64,000 nt of DNA from Burkholderia cepacia (GCF_001039005.1 NZ_LDWR01000063.1:54039-118038), one strand, 5' to 3'; numbered from the stretch's first letter, positions 8,444 through 16,836 are shown. Numbers and translations are program-made. The notes: generated by a model from the sequence alone, not told the origin.

Positions 8444-9250
8444 TCACGCGCCGAATGCCGCCTTCGCCAGCAACCCGAGCGCGACGCACACGAGCACGGC
8501 CGCGAAGCCGGCCTGCACGTGCCGCGCGGCGAGGTGCCGCGACGCACCGCGGCCGGCGGCCATGCCGAGCGCGGTTGCCACGGTGAACCACAGGGTCACG
8601 TCGAGCGGCGCGTGCGTGCCCGACACGAGCGTCGCGAACACGCCGCCGGTGCCGACCAGCGCGATCACCATCAGCGACGTCGCGACGACGCCGTGCATCG
8701 ACACATTCGTGAACTTGCGCAGCATCGGCACGATCACGAAACCGCCACCGACGCCGAGCAGCCCGGTCATCAGGCCCGTCATCGCGCCGGTCGACGCAAG
8801 CGCGACGCCGACGGGCCAGGACCACACGAGACGGCCCGTATCGGGATTCACGCGGCCGACGCACAGCGGCGACGCGTCGGCATCGGCGGGAGCGTGCCGC
8901 AGCGCCTGCCGCAGCAGGCGGCCGGCGACGACCAGCATCGTCAGCGCGAACAGCGCGAGCAGCATGCGTTGCGGCAGCACGTGCGCGAGCCGCACGCCGA
9001 GCGTGGTCAGCGGCACGCCGGCCACGGCCATCAGCAGCGCCGCGCGATAGCGCACGAGCCCGCGGCGGAAGCCTTCGAGCGCGCCGAGCGCGGCGCTGCC
9101 CGCCACCGCGACGAGCGCGACGGGCGCGGCCTGCTGCATCGGCCAGCTCATGCCGACCACGAGCGCGGGCACCGCGAGAATGCCACCGCCGGCGCCGGTC
9201 AGGCCGAGCACGGCGCCAACGAAGCCGCCCAGTACAAGGGAAATCAGCAT
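8444..9250 (-). CDS. TSUP family anion exporter (TauE/SafE)
   Basis: A 268-residue polytopic membrane protein with two TauE/SafE repeats: GGFVGAVLGLTGAGGGILAVPAL near the N-terminus and TGLMTGLLGVGGGFVIVPML in the second half. Family members move sulfite, sulfoacetate and similar sulfur anions across the inner membrane. It is the last gene of a three-gene minus-strand unit, 18 bp after the SQR fusion, so export of sulfite or thiosulfate made by the two preceding enzymes is a reasonable inference. Confidence 0.88.
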   Translation of the reverse strand: MLISLVLGGFVGAVLGLTGAGGGILAVPALVVGMSWPMQQAAPVALVAVAGSAALGALEGFRRGLVRYRAALLMAVAGVPLTTLGVRLAHVLPQRMLLALFALTMLVVAGRLLRQALRHAPADADASPLCVGRVNPDTGRLVWSWPVGVALASTGAMTGLMTGLLGVGGGFVIVPMLRKFTNVSMHGVVATSLMVIALVGTGGVFATLVSGTHAPLDVTLWFTVATALGMAAGRGASRHLAARHVQAGFAAVLVCVALGLLAKAAFGA

Positions 9251-9268
9251 GACGTCATCGGGCTCCGG

Positions 9269-10939
9269 TCAACGTGCGATCGCGGGCTTCGCGAGCCATT
9301 CGCGACCCTTGAGCATCGCCTTCCAGTAAAGCGGCGGCAGCACGCGTTCCTTGAGCAGCCACGCAAGCCGCGACGGGCGCTTGCCGTCGATCAGCCACGC
9401 GGGGAAGGTCGGCGCGACCTTGCCGCCGTACAGGAATTCGGCGAGCACGATCTTGCCGCGCTCGACGGTGAGCGGACACGAGCCGTAGCCGTCGTACGCG
9501 GCGTCGCCGTGCGCGCGGCCGAGCGACGCGAGCAGGTTGTGCGCGACGACCGGCGCCTGCTTGCGGGCGGCCGCGGCGGTTTTCGCATTGGTCGTGTTGG
9601 TGACGTCGCCGAGCGCGTAGATGTCCGGAAACTGCTTGTGCCGCAGCGTCGCCGGATCGACGTCGATCCAGCCGGCCGCGTCGGCGAGCGGGCTCGCGCG
9701 CACGAAGTCGGGCGCCTTCTGCGGCGGCACGACGTGGATCATGTCGAACGCACGCACGACGGTTTCCTTGCCGCCGTCCGGCAGCGCGCGTGCGAACGTC
9801 GCACGGCGCGCGGGCCCGTCGATCGAGACGAGGTTGTGGCCGAACGACAGCGCGATGTCGTAGCTTTTCACGTACTCCATCAGCGCGGGCACGTAGTCGG
9901 CGACGCCGAACAGCGCACCGCCCGCATTCAGGAATTCGACGTTCGCGGCGTCGAGGTGGCCCGCGCGGCGCCAGTGGTCGCACGACAGGTACATCGCCTT
10001 CTGCGGCGCACCCGCGCACTTGATCGGCATCGGCGGCTGCGTGAAGAGTGCATTGCCGCCGCGGAACGCGCGGACGAGCTCCCACGTGTACGGCGCGAGA
10101 TCGTAGCGGTAGTTCGACGTGACGCCGTTGCGGCCGAGCGTGTCGGCGAGGCCTTCGATCGCTTCCCAGTCGAGCTTGAGCCCCGGGCACACGACGAGCT
10201 TGCGATAACCGATGCGGCGGCAGCCGTCGAGCACGACCGTATGCGATTCGGGCTCGAAGCCCGCGACGGCGGCCTGGATCCGGTGTACACCGCGCGGCAG
10301 CAAGTCGGTGATTTGGCGCGCGGTCGTCTCGGGCCGGAATACGCCCGCGCCGACCATCGTCCAGCCCGGCTGGTAGTAGTGGACGTCGGCCGGGTCGATC
10401 ACGGCGATGTCGAGCGACGCGTCGCGCGCGAGCAGGCTCGATGCAACGGCGATACCGGCCGCACCCGCGCCGACGATCACGATGTCGTGCCGCGCGTCGA
10501 TGGCCGGCGCGGCTTGCGTGCCGCCTTGAGCGACGCGAGACGCGACCGCGCGCAGGTCGTAGCCGGCTGTATTGGCCGTCGCGACGATGTCGTTCAGCGG
10601 GCGCAGGCCGGCTTGCGACAGCGCCCACAGCGTGGCCGAGCGCGTGCCGCTGCGGCAATACGCGAGCACCGGGCCTTCCAGCGACGCGACGAGTGCGCCG
10701 AACTGCGCGGCCTGGTCGTCGGTGACCTTGCCCGTATCGACCGGCAGGTAATGCACGTCGATACCGAGCGGCGCGGCGGCCGCGCGAATCTCGGCGACGG
10801 TCGGCTGGTCGGGGCCTTCGCCGTCGGGCCGGTTGCAGACGATCGCGCGGATGCCGGCCGCGTGCAGCGCGGGCAGGTCGGCCGTCGCGATCTGCGGCGA
10901 GACCGACAACGCGTCGGTCAGCTTGCGAATGGTGGTCAT
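9269..10939 (-). CDS. Fusion: TIGR01244-type phosphatase/sulfurtransferase domain + sulfide:quinone oxidoreductase-like flavoprotein
   Basis: A 556-residue two-domain protein. Residues 1-~140 belong to the TIGR01244 / DSP-PTP-like family with the loop YCRSGTRS (Cys95, Arg100); only four residues separate Cys and Arg, closer to a rhodanese loop than to the C-x5-R of phosphatases. From ~150 on it is a type II SQR-like flavoprotein: dinucleotide motif VGAGAAG (~156-162), IKCAGAPQKAMYLS with Cys308, the FAD-binding YALGDVTN (~441-448), and GSCPLTV with Cys488. Cys308 and Cys488 correspond to the redox-active pair in mitochondrial-type SQR. The likely reaction is sulfide oxidation to persulfide with electrons to quinone, the N-terminal domain possibly accepting the sulfane sulfur. 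It lies 30 bp downstream of the persulfide dioxygenase gene. Confidence 0.88.
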   Translation of the reverse strand: MTTIRKLTDALSVSPQIATADLPALHAAGIRAIVCNRPDGEGPDQPTVAEIRAAAAPLGIDVHYLPVDTGKVTDDQAAQFGALVASLEGPVLAYCRSGTRSATLWALSQAGLRPLNDIVATANTAGYDLRAVASRVAQGGTQAAPAIDARHDIVIVGAGAAGIAVASSLLARDASLDIAVIDPADVHYYQPGWTMVGAGVFRPETTARQITDLLPRGVHRIQAAVAGFEPESHTVVLDGCRRIGYRKLVVCPGLKLDWEAIEGLADTLGRNGVTSNYRYDLAPYTWELVRAFRGGNALFTQPPMPIKCAGAPQKAMYLSCDHWRRAGHLDAANVEFLNAGGALFGVADYVPALMEYVKSYDIALSFGHNLVSIDGPARRATFARALPDGGKETVVRAFDMIHVVPPQKAPDFVRASPLADAAGWIDVDPATLRHKQFPDIYALGDVTNTTNAKTAAAARKQAPVVAHNLLASLGRAHGDAAYDGYGSCPLTVERGKIVLAEFLYGGKVAPTFPAWLIDGKRPSRLAWLLKERVLPPLYWKAMLKGREWLAKPAIAR

Positions 10940-10969
10940 GTCGGGGTTCTCGGTTGGGGGCGGCAGCGC

Positions 10970-11854
10970 TCAGATCGCGTCGAGCGGGATCTTCAGGTAG
11001 CGCACGCCATTGTTTTCGGGCTCGGGCAGGTGGCCGGCGCGCATGTTGACCTGCACGGACGGCAGCATCAGCACGGGCATCGCGAGCGTCGCATCGCGTG
11101 CGGTGCGCATCGCGACGAAATCGTCCTCGGTCACGCCGTCCTTCACATGCACGTTCGCGCGGCGCTGCTCGGCGACGGTCGTCACGAACTGCACGTCGCG
11201 GCCGCCCGGCTGGTAGTCGTGGCACAGATACAGGCGCGTGTCGGGCGGCAGGCCGAGCACGCGTGCGATCGAGCGGTACAGCGTGCGCGCGTCGCCGCCC
11301 GGGAAGTCGCAGCGGGCCGTGCCGTAGTCGGGCATGAACAACGTGTCGCCGACGAACGCCGCGCGCTGCGTCGCGTCGTCGACGCAGTAGGTCATGCATG
11401 CGGGCGTGTGGCCCGGCGTGTGCAGCGCGCGGATCGTCAGCGCGCCGAGTTCGAGCGTGTCGCCGTCGTCGACGAGCCGGTCGAACTGGCGGCCGTCCTC
11501 CGCAAAGCCGGGGCCCGCGTTGAACAGCGTGCCGAACACGTGCTGCACGCGGCGCACGTGCGAGCCGATCGCGATCCGGCCGCCGACTCGCGTCTTCAGG
11601 TAGGGCGCGGCCGACAGGTGGTCGGCATGCACGTGCGTTTCCAGCAGCCAGTGCACGGTCGCGCCGAGTTCGGCGACGCGGGCGATCAGCCGGTCGGCAC
11701 TGTCGGTGCGCGTGCGGCCGGATTTCGGGTCGTAGTCGAGCACGCTGTCGATGAGCGCACAGGCGCGGCTCGCCGTATCGAGCAGGAGATAGCTGACGGT
11801 GTGGGTCGCCGGGTCGAAAAAGCCTTCGACCGACAGCGTGGGGGCATGGCTCAC
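10970..11854 (-). CDS. Persulfide dioxygenase, MBL-fold (Blh/ETHE1-like)
   Basis: A 294-residue metallo-beta-lactamase-fold protein with the metal motif THVHADHL (His74, His76, Asp78, His79), the following TPGHTPACM and the FVGDTLFMPDYGTARCDFPGG segment. Members with DYGTARCDFPGG oxidise glutathione persulfide to sulfite, or act in bacterial hydrogen-sulfide detoxification (Blh). I placed the start at the GTG at 11854, since GAGGA lies just upstream and the product then begins where the family normally starts; a longer frame to 11986 crosses the promoter. First gene of the sulfide operon, driven by the sigma-54 type promoter at 11901-11915. Confidence 0.87.
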   Translation of the reverse strand: MSHAPTLSVEGFFDPATHTVSYLLLDTASRACALIDSVLDYDPKSGRTRTDSADRLIARVAELGATVHWLLETHVHADHLSAAPYLKTRVGGRIAIGSHVRRVQHVFGTLFNAGPGFAEDGRQFDRLVDDGDTLELGALTIRALHTPGHTPACMTYCVDDATQRAAFVGDTLFMPDYGTARCDFPGGDARTLYRSIARVLGLPPDTRLYLCHDYQPGGRDVQFVTTVAEQRRANVHVKDGVTEDDFVAMRTARDATLAMPVLMLPSVQVNMRAGHLPEPENNGVRYLKIPLDAI

Positions 11855-11900
11855 GGGATGTCCTCGATCGGGTTCTGCATCTGCAATCGGGATCTTTATC

Positions 11901-11915
11901 TCAAGAAACGTGCCA
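11901..11915 (-). promoter_or_regulatory. Sigma-54 (-24/-12) promoter for the persulfide operon
   Basis: On the minus strand the sequence is TGGCACGTTTCTTGA, matching the sigma-54 consensus TGGCACG-N4-TTGC with only the last base of the -12 GC changed. Transcription would begin near 11889, about 35 nt before the GTG start. The divergent neighbour encodes a sigma-54 activator, which supports the call. Confidence 0.8.
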
Positions 11916-12024
11916 GCCGGCCCCGCGGCCCCGGTCGATGTGTCAGAGACTTGATTCGGCTCGGGTTTTCGGTACGGCCTCGGCAATGCGCAGGCGTCGC
12001 CGGCATCGACTTCCGAATGCGGAC

Positions 12025-12083
12025 TGCCATATCTGGCAGTGTCGTGGCAGAATTGGCAGCCTGCCTGGCAGTTCGTCCGGCAG
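12025..12083. promoter_or_regulatory. Phased TGGCAG repeats, probable activator binding region
   Basis: TGGCAG occurs at 12034, 12045, 12054 and 12066, with CGGCAG at 12078; start-to-start spacings are 11, 9, 12 and 12 bp, so the copies face roughly the same side of the helix. TGCCATATCTGGCA (12025-12038) and GGCAGCCTGCC (12055-12065) are perfect inverted repeats in the same tract. The sites lie about 110-180 bp upstream of the sigma-54 promoter and directly in front of the activator gene, fitting an upstream activating sequence that also autoregulates. Confidence 0.7.
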
Positions 12084-12103
12084 CATTCTCACCGAGCGTC
12101 CGC

Positions 12104-13486
12104 ATGAATCCGCACGACACCATCCCGATCGTTCCCGCGCCGCGCCACGACGCCATGCCCGACGTGCGCGCGCTCGTCGCGTATCTCGAGCAGGACCCGC
12201 AGCCGATGATCGTCGTCGATCCCGACTACCGCATCCTCGCGGCGAACGATGCGTACCGGCGCCAGTTCGGTGTGGCGGGCGTCGAGCACGTGGGCCGGCA
12301 CTGCTTCCAGGTCTCGCATCACTACGACGTGCCGTGCGACCAGGCCGGCGAGCATTGCCCGATGAAGCAGGCGCTGGAATCGCGCGGGCTGAACCGCGTG
12401 CTGCACATCCACCACACGCCGCGCGGCCCCGAGCATGTCGACGTCGAGCTGCGGCCGATCTTCGATGTGTCCGGCAACGTGATCGCGTATGTCGAGCGGC
12501 TGACGACGGTGCGCAGCGCGTCCGCGCAGCCGAGCGCGGAGGGGTTGGTCGGCGGCGCGGACGCGTTCAACGCGGCGCTCGGCGCACTGCAGCGCGTCGC
12601 GCCGTCGACGCTGCCGGTGCTGTTGCTCGGCGAATCGGGCACCGGCAAGGAACTGTTCGCTCGCGCGCTGCACGAGGCGAGCGATCGCGCGATGGGGCCG
12701 TTCGTCGTCGTCGATTGCTCGGGGATCGCCGAGACGCTGTTCGAGAGCGAACTGTTCGGCTACGAGAAGGGCGCGTTCACCGGCGCGAACCAGCGCAAGC
12801 CGGGCCTCGTCGAGACCGCGCAGGGCGGCACGCTGTTTCTCGACGAGATCGGCGACGTGCCGCTGCCGATGCAGGTGAAGCTGCTGCGGCTGATCGAATC
12901 AGGCACGTTCCGGCGCGTCGGCGGCGTCGAGGCGCTGCGCGCGGATTTCCGGCTCGTCGCGGCCACACACAAGCCGCTGCGCGAGATGATCGACGACGGC
13001 CGGTTCCGGCAGGATCTCTATTACCGGATCAACGCGTTTCCGATTCCGTTGCCGGCACTGCGCGACCGGCGCGGCGACGTCGCGCTGCTGGCCGAATCGA
13101 TCCTGCGGCGGATCGCGAACGCGCGCACCGGCGCGGGCGACGCGAGCGCCCGGCCGTTCGTGCTGACCGAACGCGCGCGCGCGTGTCTCGATGCGTATGC
13201 GTGGCCCGGCAACATCCGCGAATTGCGCAACGTGCTCGAACGCGCGTGCCTGTTCGCGGACGACGGGACGATCCGGGTCGAGCATCTGCCGGCGGAACTG
13301 GTCGCCGCCTCGGCGGTGCCGCAGGACCGCGGGGCGGATGTGCGCGGCGTGTCGGACGCGGAACTCGTGCGCATCGCGCGCGCGTTCGACGGCACGCGCA
13401 AGGCGCTTGCCGAGCAGGTCGGGATGAGCGAGCGGACGTTGTACCGGCGGATGAAGGCGCTCGGGCTCGGGTCGCGCGACCGGTAA
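12104..13486 (+). CDS. Sigma-54-dependent transcriptional activator, FisR-like persulfide sensor
   Basis: A 460-residue enhancer-binding protein: N-terminal PAS-like sensor (~25-135), AAA+ domain (~150-385) and a C-terminal Fis-type helix-turn-helix (RKALAEQVGMSERTLYRRMKALGL). Walker A is GESGTGKE (~176-183), the sigma-54 contact loop is GAFTGA (~223-228), and Walker B is TLFLDEIGD. The sensor contains Cys67, Cys78 and Cys85 with spacings of 11 and 7, which as I recall is the spacing of the reactive cysteines of FisR, the sulfane-sulfur sensor of Cupriavidus. It is divergent from the sulfide operon and most likely activates it when persulfide accumulates. Start chosen at the ATG at 12104, after the repeat tract; ribosome-binding site weak. 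Confidence 0.88.
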   Translation: MNPHDTIPIVPAPRHDAMPDVRALVAYLEQDPQPMIVVDPDYRILAANDAYRRQFGVAGVEHVGRHCFQVSHHYDVPCDQAGEHCPMKQALESRGLNRVLHIHHTPRGPEHVDVELRPIFDVSGNVIAYVERLTTVRSASAQPSAEGLVGGADAFNAALGALQRVAPSTLPVLLLGESGTGKELFARALHEASDRAMGPFVVVDCSGIAETLFESELFGYEKGAFTGANQRKPGLVETAQGGTLFLDEIGDVPLPMQVKLLRLIESGTFRRVGGVEALRADFRLVAATHKPLREMIDDGRFRQDLYYRINAFPIPLPALRDRRGDVALLAESILRRIANARTGAGDASARPFVLTERARACLDAYAWPGNIRELRNVLERACLFADDGTIRVEHLPAELVAASAVPQDRGADVRGVSDAELVRIARAFDGTRKALAEQVGMSERTLYRRMKALGLGSRDR

Positions 13487-13567
13487 TCGGTACGGGCGCG
13501 AGGCGGAACTGGCAGCGGCAGGCGGCTTTGCCGATAATGGCGCGTTCGATCCAGTCCCCCATCGCCG

Positions 13568-14095
13568 ATGAAACAACACTTTCTTTCGCCTTGCCTGTTC
13601 GTCGCAGCTGCTGCGCTGGCCAGCCCGGCACCGGCCGCCGAATACACATGGACCGATGCGGCCGGCGCGCATGCGGTGACGCTTGCCAGAACCGAGTCCG
13701 GCGACGACGTCACGCTCAAGGTCTCCGCGACGCTCGACGGCCGCCCCGACTGGACGGTGCGCGATTACGTGAAGGAATGCCCGGTCGACGTGATCCTCGA
13801 CGTCGTGCCCGCGTCGATCGAAATGCTCGACCTGCTCGGCAACGGCCGCAAGCAGTTCCTGTTCGCGTACAAGATCGGCTGCCGCGGCGACATCAGCGCC
13901 GACCAGGTCAAGTACTTCCTGGTCGACGGCGGCACGAAGTACGTGCTGCGCGGCGAGGAAACCGTGACGGTCAAGGGCAAGTTCACGGACGGCGGCGCGC
14001 CCCCGGTGCCGAATGCGGACCTGAAGGCCCATCCCGCGTTTCTGCACTACATGACGAAGCATTGGCGCGGGATCAGCGTACGCAACTACGAGTAG
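13568..14095 (+). CDS. Exported protein of unknown function
   Basis: A 175-residue protein with a signal peptide (MKQHFLSPCLFVAAAALASPAPAA) and a compact beta-rich mature part beginning EYTWTDAAGAHAVTLART. Two cysteines (in KECPVDV and KIGCRGD) could form a periplasmic disulfide. Phrases such as LLGNGRKQFLFAYKIGCRGDISADQVKYFLVDGG resemble small M949/RR-type exported hypothetical proteins that report on cell surface, but I cannot name a family. Starts 82 bp after the FisR-like gene on the same strand; codon use is like its neighbours, so it is probably a real gene. Confidence 0.7.
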   Translation: MKQHFLSPCLFVAAAALASPAPAAEYTWTDAAGAHAVTLARTESGDDVTLKVSATLDGRPDWTVRDYVKECPVDVILDVVPASIEMLDLLGNGRKQFLFAYKIGCRGDISADQVKYFLVDGGTKYVLRGEETVTVKGKFTDGGAPPVPNADLKAHPAFLHYMTKHWRGISVRNYE

Positions 14096-14182
14096 GCGGC
14101 TGCGTGGCCGCCTCGGCGCGTGCGAAGCCGGTTCGGTTAAGCGGCGAGAGGCCGTTGCACGATAAAAAAACATGACAAAACG

Positions 14183-14213
14183 ACGATTAATTATCGTTTT
14201 ACGATAATTATCG
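14183..14213. promoter_or_regulatory. Twin palindromic operator before the DUF2975 gene
   Basis: ACGATTAATTATCGT (14183-14197) and ACGATAATTATCG (14201-14213) are two near-identical AT-rich palindromes sharing ACGAT/ATCG half-sites. A good -10 hexamer TACAAT at 14216-14221 sits just downstream, so binding would block polymerase. The XRE regulator two genes on is the obvious candidate protein. Confidence 0.65.
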
Positions 14214-14255
14214 GCGTACAATCGGCGCGTGTTCAATCTCCGTCGAGGACCTCGC

Positions 14256-14819
14256 ATGCATTCCGATCGCATCGCCCGTATCAGCCAGCGGATGGCCGCT
14301 GTCACGCTGTGGTTCATCGTCGCCATGCTGGCGCTCAACGCCGCTTGCTGGACGTTTCCGTCGCTGAGCGCGGCCGACTCCGGGCCCGGTTTCGTATTCG
14401 GCCTGACGGACTCGGTGATGTCGAACCTGCACGTGGACGTCGCCGCATTCCCGTGGTGGCAAAAGGCGGTCGGCATCCTGTTGTCGAGCGTGCCGCTCGT
14501 CGCGCTCGCGAACGGGCTGCGCCATCTGCGCGCGCTGTTCCGGACTTACGCGCGCCGCGACTATTTCTCTGCGCAGGCGGCCGGCCATCTCGGCAAGACG
14601 GGCCGCGCGATCGGCCTGTGGGTGCTGCTGAGCCTGCTGTGCGAACCGCTGCTGAGCGTGTGGGCGACGCTGCGCGAGCCGGTCGGCCATCGCGTGGTCA
14701 GCATCGGCTTCAGCATGCCGTACGTCGTCGCGCTGTTTACCGCGGCCTGCATCGCGGTCGTCGCGCACATTCTCCGGCAGGCGAGCGAGCTCGACGCCGA
14801 ACATCGGCAGTTCGTCTGA
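14256..14819 (+). CDS. DUF2975 integral membrane protein
   Basis: A 187-residue protein with four predicted transmembrane helices (around residues 12-35, 68-90, 117-140 and 152-175), the layout of DUF2975. The family is usually coded beside a small Cro/CI regulator of the YozG kind, as here. Function unknown. I chose ATG 14256 because GAGGA lies upstream (about 14243-14247); a GTG at 14229 would extend it by nine residues but lies on top of that site. The gene is 8 bp from the next one. Confidence 0.82.
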   Translation: MHSDRIARISQRMAAVTLWFIVAMLALNAACWTFPSLSAADSGPGFVFGLTDSVMSNLHVDVAAFPWWQKAVGILLSSVPLVALANGLRHLRALFRTYARRDYFSAQAAGHLGKTGRAIGLWVLLSLLCEPLLSVWATLREPVGHRVVSIGFSMPYVVALFTAACIAVVAHILRQASELDAEHRQFV

Positions 14820-14827
14820 GGCGCGCC

Positions 14828-15052
14828 ATGTCGATCGTAGTCAAGCTCGACGTGATGCTCGCAACCCGCAAGGTCCGCTCGAAGGATCTCGCGGCGGCTG
14901 TCGGCATCACCGAACAAAACCTGTCGCTGCTCAAGCAAGGGAAGGTCAAGGGCATCCGCTTCGCGACGCTCGAGGCGATCTGCCGTTATCTCGACTGCCA
15001 GCCCGGCGACCTGCTCGCGTTCAGCGATGACGGCGGCGGCGAGCCGGATTGA
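14828..15052 (+). CDS. Small Cro/CI-type (YozG-like) transcriptional regulator
   Basis: A 74-residue protein that is essentially one helix-turn-helix: VKLDVMLATRKVRSKDLAAAVGITEQNLSLLKQGKVKGIRFATLEAICRYLDCQPGDLL. This is the YozG/YdaS-like single-domain form. Its pairing with a DUF2975 gene, the 8-bp gap and the twin palindrome upstream suggest an autorepressed two-gene unit. A short acidic tail (SDDGGGEPD) follows the domain. Confidence 0.87.
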   Translation: MSIVVKLDVMLATRKVRSKDLAAAVGITEQNLSLLKQGKVKGIRFATLEAICRYLDCQPGDLLAFSDDGGGEPD

Positions 15053-15728
15053 GGCGTCGTCACGGCGCACGGCCGATGCGATGGCGCGACGTCGGCGGCT
15101 GGGTATCGTCGCGCTGGCCGGTGCAATCGCCGTGTCGATCCACGTGCTCGGATGGTTCGTGTTGCGCGGCGCGTCGATGACGGCCGGTGCGGCCAGACCA
15201 AAAGCCGAGGCGGCGGCACAATCCGTGCTGAGTGTCGCGTTGCTGCTGGCTCGGCCGATGCAGCCGCCGGCAACCGGCGTGGCCGCACGCACCGGCCAGA
15301 ATGGGCACGTGCGTGGCAAGGGTCGATCGACGAAACTGTCCGGCGCCGCCGCGAACGCTCGCATGGCGACGCGTTCGCGTCCGGATGCATCGGGGGTGCC
15401 GCATGCACACGGGGACGCACCCGTGCAGGATCGACACGAAGACCGGCCGGCGAACGCGTCGACGCCCGATGTCGATTGGGGCCGCGATCTGGCGTCGATC
15501 GGCGCGCGGCGTGCGTCGGGGCGCAGTGTTGCCGAGGCGGCGGTCGACGTGTCGGGTGCGTCGTCCGGTCACGCGGCGCCGCGCCGCGATACCGTCGACG
15601 CCAGGCTGGCGAGAGGGATGTCGGGCGCGCGCCGCATCGACTGCCGGAACGCGTATGCGGGCGCCGGCCTCCTTGCGTTGCCGATGCTGGCACTGGATGC
15701 GGTTCGCGATACCGGCTGCAAGTGGTGA
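15027..15728 (+). CDS. Membrane-anchored protein of unknown function
   Basis: A 233-residue protein with one N-terminal membrane anchor (LGIVALAGAIAVSIHVLGWFVL) and a long, low-complexity Ala/Arg/Gly periplasmic linker. The end is more ordered: DCRNAYAGAGLLALPMLALDAVRDTGCKW, with two cysteines flanking a helix, a motif I associate with small Burkholderia hypothetical proteins. It could start at ATG 15027 (overlapping the XRE gene by 26 nt) or ATG 15081; neither has a clear ribosome-binding site. The positively charged RRRRLG before the anchor predicts N-in topology. No function can be given. Confidence 0.6.
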   Translation: MTAAASRIEASSRRTADAMARRRRLGIVALAGAIAVSIHVLGWFVLRGASMTAGAARPKAEAAAQSVLSVALLLARPMQPPATGVAARTGQNGHVRGKGRSTKLSGAAANARMATRSRPDASGVPHAHGDAPVQDRHEDRPANASTPDVDWGRDLASIGARRASGRSVAEAAVDVSGASSGHAAPRRDTVDARLARGMSGARRIDCRNAYAGAGLLALPMLALDAVRDTGCKW

Positions 15729-15779
15729 CGCGGGCGGCTAGATCGGCAACCCGCGTGCCGCCCGCCACGCCATTCCCGA

Positions 15780-16808
15780 TCAGCGCACAGGCGCAAGCTG
15801 CGCCATCGCCTCGCGCATGAAACCGAGCAGCGTCTCGTCGACCCACGTATCCTTCGTCAGCTGCGGTTCGTTCATCATCGCATGGCGGAATTTCGCGTGC
15901 GTGGCCGGATCGTTGCCCGCATAACTGCAGAACAGGTCGAGCCAGCGACGCGCGAGCGCACGGCCTTCCGGCGAATCGGGCTGCGCGCCCGATTCGATCG
16001 CATCGCGCACGTCGCCCATCAGTTGCGGCCAGTCCATCGCGCGTTCGCCGTAGTGCGCGCGCATGAAGCGGATCTCGTCCGGGGCAAGATACTTCTCGAA
16101 GATCCGCATCTTCGTTTCGGAAGCGGCGCGCAGCACGTAGTCGCGCAGCGCGGTCGAAATGCCGATCTTCGACTGCATCGCGGGTTCGTGTTCGTGCATC
16201 AGGTTCAGCTTCGCCAGCAGCCGCGGGTCGTTGTTCGTGTCGCGCACGAGCATCGCCATCCAGCGACCGGCGAGCGCACGGGCGCGCTCGTCCTCGGGCG
16301 GGACGCCCGCGTCGTGCAGCACGCGCACGTCGTCGACGAGCGCGATCCATTCCGCGTCGCCCGTCTGGCTCTTGCGGTACATCGGCATGCTTGCGAGTTC
16401 TGCCTCGGAGAAATATTTGTCGTACACGGTCATCAACTCCAGTGTGGTGAGCCAATCGGCCAGTTCCGGCTCGGTGCCCGCGGCGAGCTGCGCGTGCAGG
16501 TGCACGAGCCGCTCGCGCAGCTGCGCGGTCTGCGCGAGCTGGCGGTCGAGCGACGCGATCTGCTTCGCGACGAGATCGACGAGCGGGGCGTCGGGCTGGT
16601 TCAGGTAGTCGCCGATTTCGGTGAGCGACAGTCCGAAGCGACGCAGCGCCTGGATCTGGTGGAGCCGGGCGATGTCGTGGCGGTCGTACAGCCGGTAGCC
16701 GTTGTCGGCACGCGCCGAAGGCGTCAGCAGACCGATCGCGTGATAGTGATGAAGCGTGCGGACGGTCAGCCCGCTGCGTTTCGCCAGTTCTCCCACTTTC
16801 AGTCGCAT
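15780..16808 (-). CDS. MerR-family regulator with TipAS-like effector domains
   Basis: A 342-residue protein. Residues 1-~70 are a MerR winged helix (MRLKVGELAKRSGLTVRTLHHYHAIGLLTPSARADNGYRLYD), followed by a dimerisation coiled coil (~80-115). The remaining ~220 residues hold two TipAS-type antibiotic-recognition-like segments (TVYDKYFSEAELASMP and EKYLAPDEIRFMRAHYGERAMDWPQLM). TipAS domains bind bulky hydrophobic ligands. The tandem arrangement makes it longer than TipAL (~250 residues). It is convergent with the preceding gene and about 120 bp from the efflux operon end; target genes unclear beyond likely autoregulation. Confidence 0.85.
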   Translation of the reverse strand: MRLKVGELAKRSGLTVRTLHHYHAIGLLTPSARADNGYRLYDRHDIARLHQIQALRRFGLSLTEIGDYLNQPDAPLVDLVAKQIASLDRQLAQTAQLRERLVHLHAQLAAGTEPELADWLTTLELMTVYDKYFSEAELASMPMYRKSQTGDAEWIALVDDVRVLHDAGVPPEDERARALAGRWMAMLVRDTNNDPRLLAKLNLMHEHEPAMQSKIGISTALRDYVLRAASETKMRIFEKYLAPDEIRFMRAHYGERAMDWPQLMGDVRDAIESGAQPDSPEGRALARRWLDLFCSYAGNDPATHAKFRHAMMNEPQLTKDTWVDETLLGFMREAMAQLAPVR

Positions 16809-16836
16809 TCGTTCCTCCGTTCGGTACGCACACTGG

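Noticed and set aside
8519..13486. A 1655-codon open frame on the + strand
   Set aside because: Only its last 460 codons are the FisR-like activator; the rest is an antisense shadow of the sulfide operon, Arg/His-rich without family resemblance.
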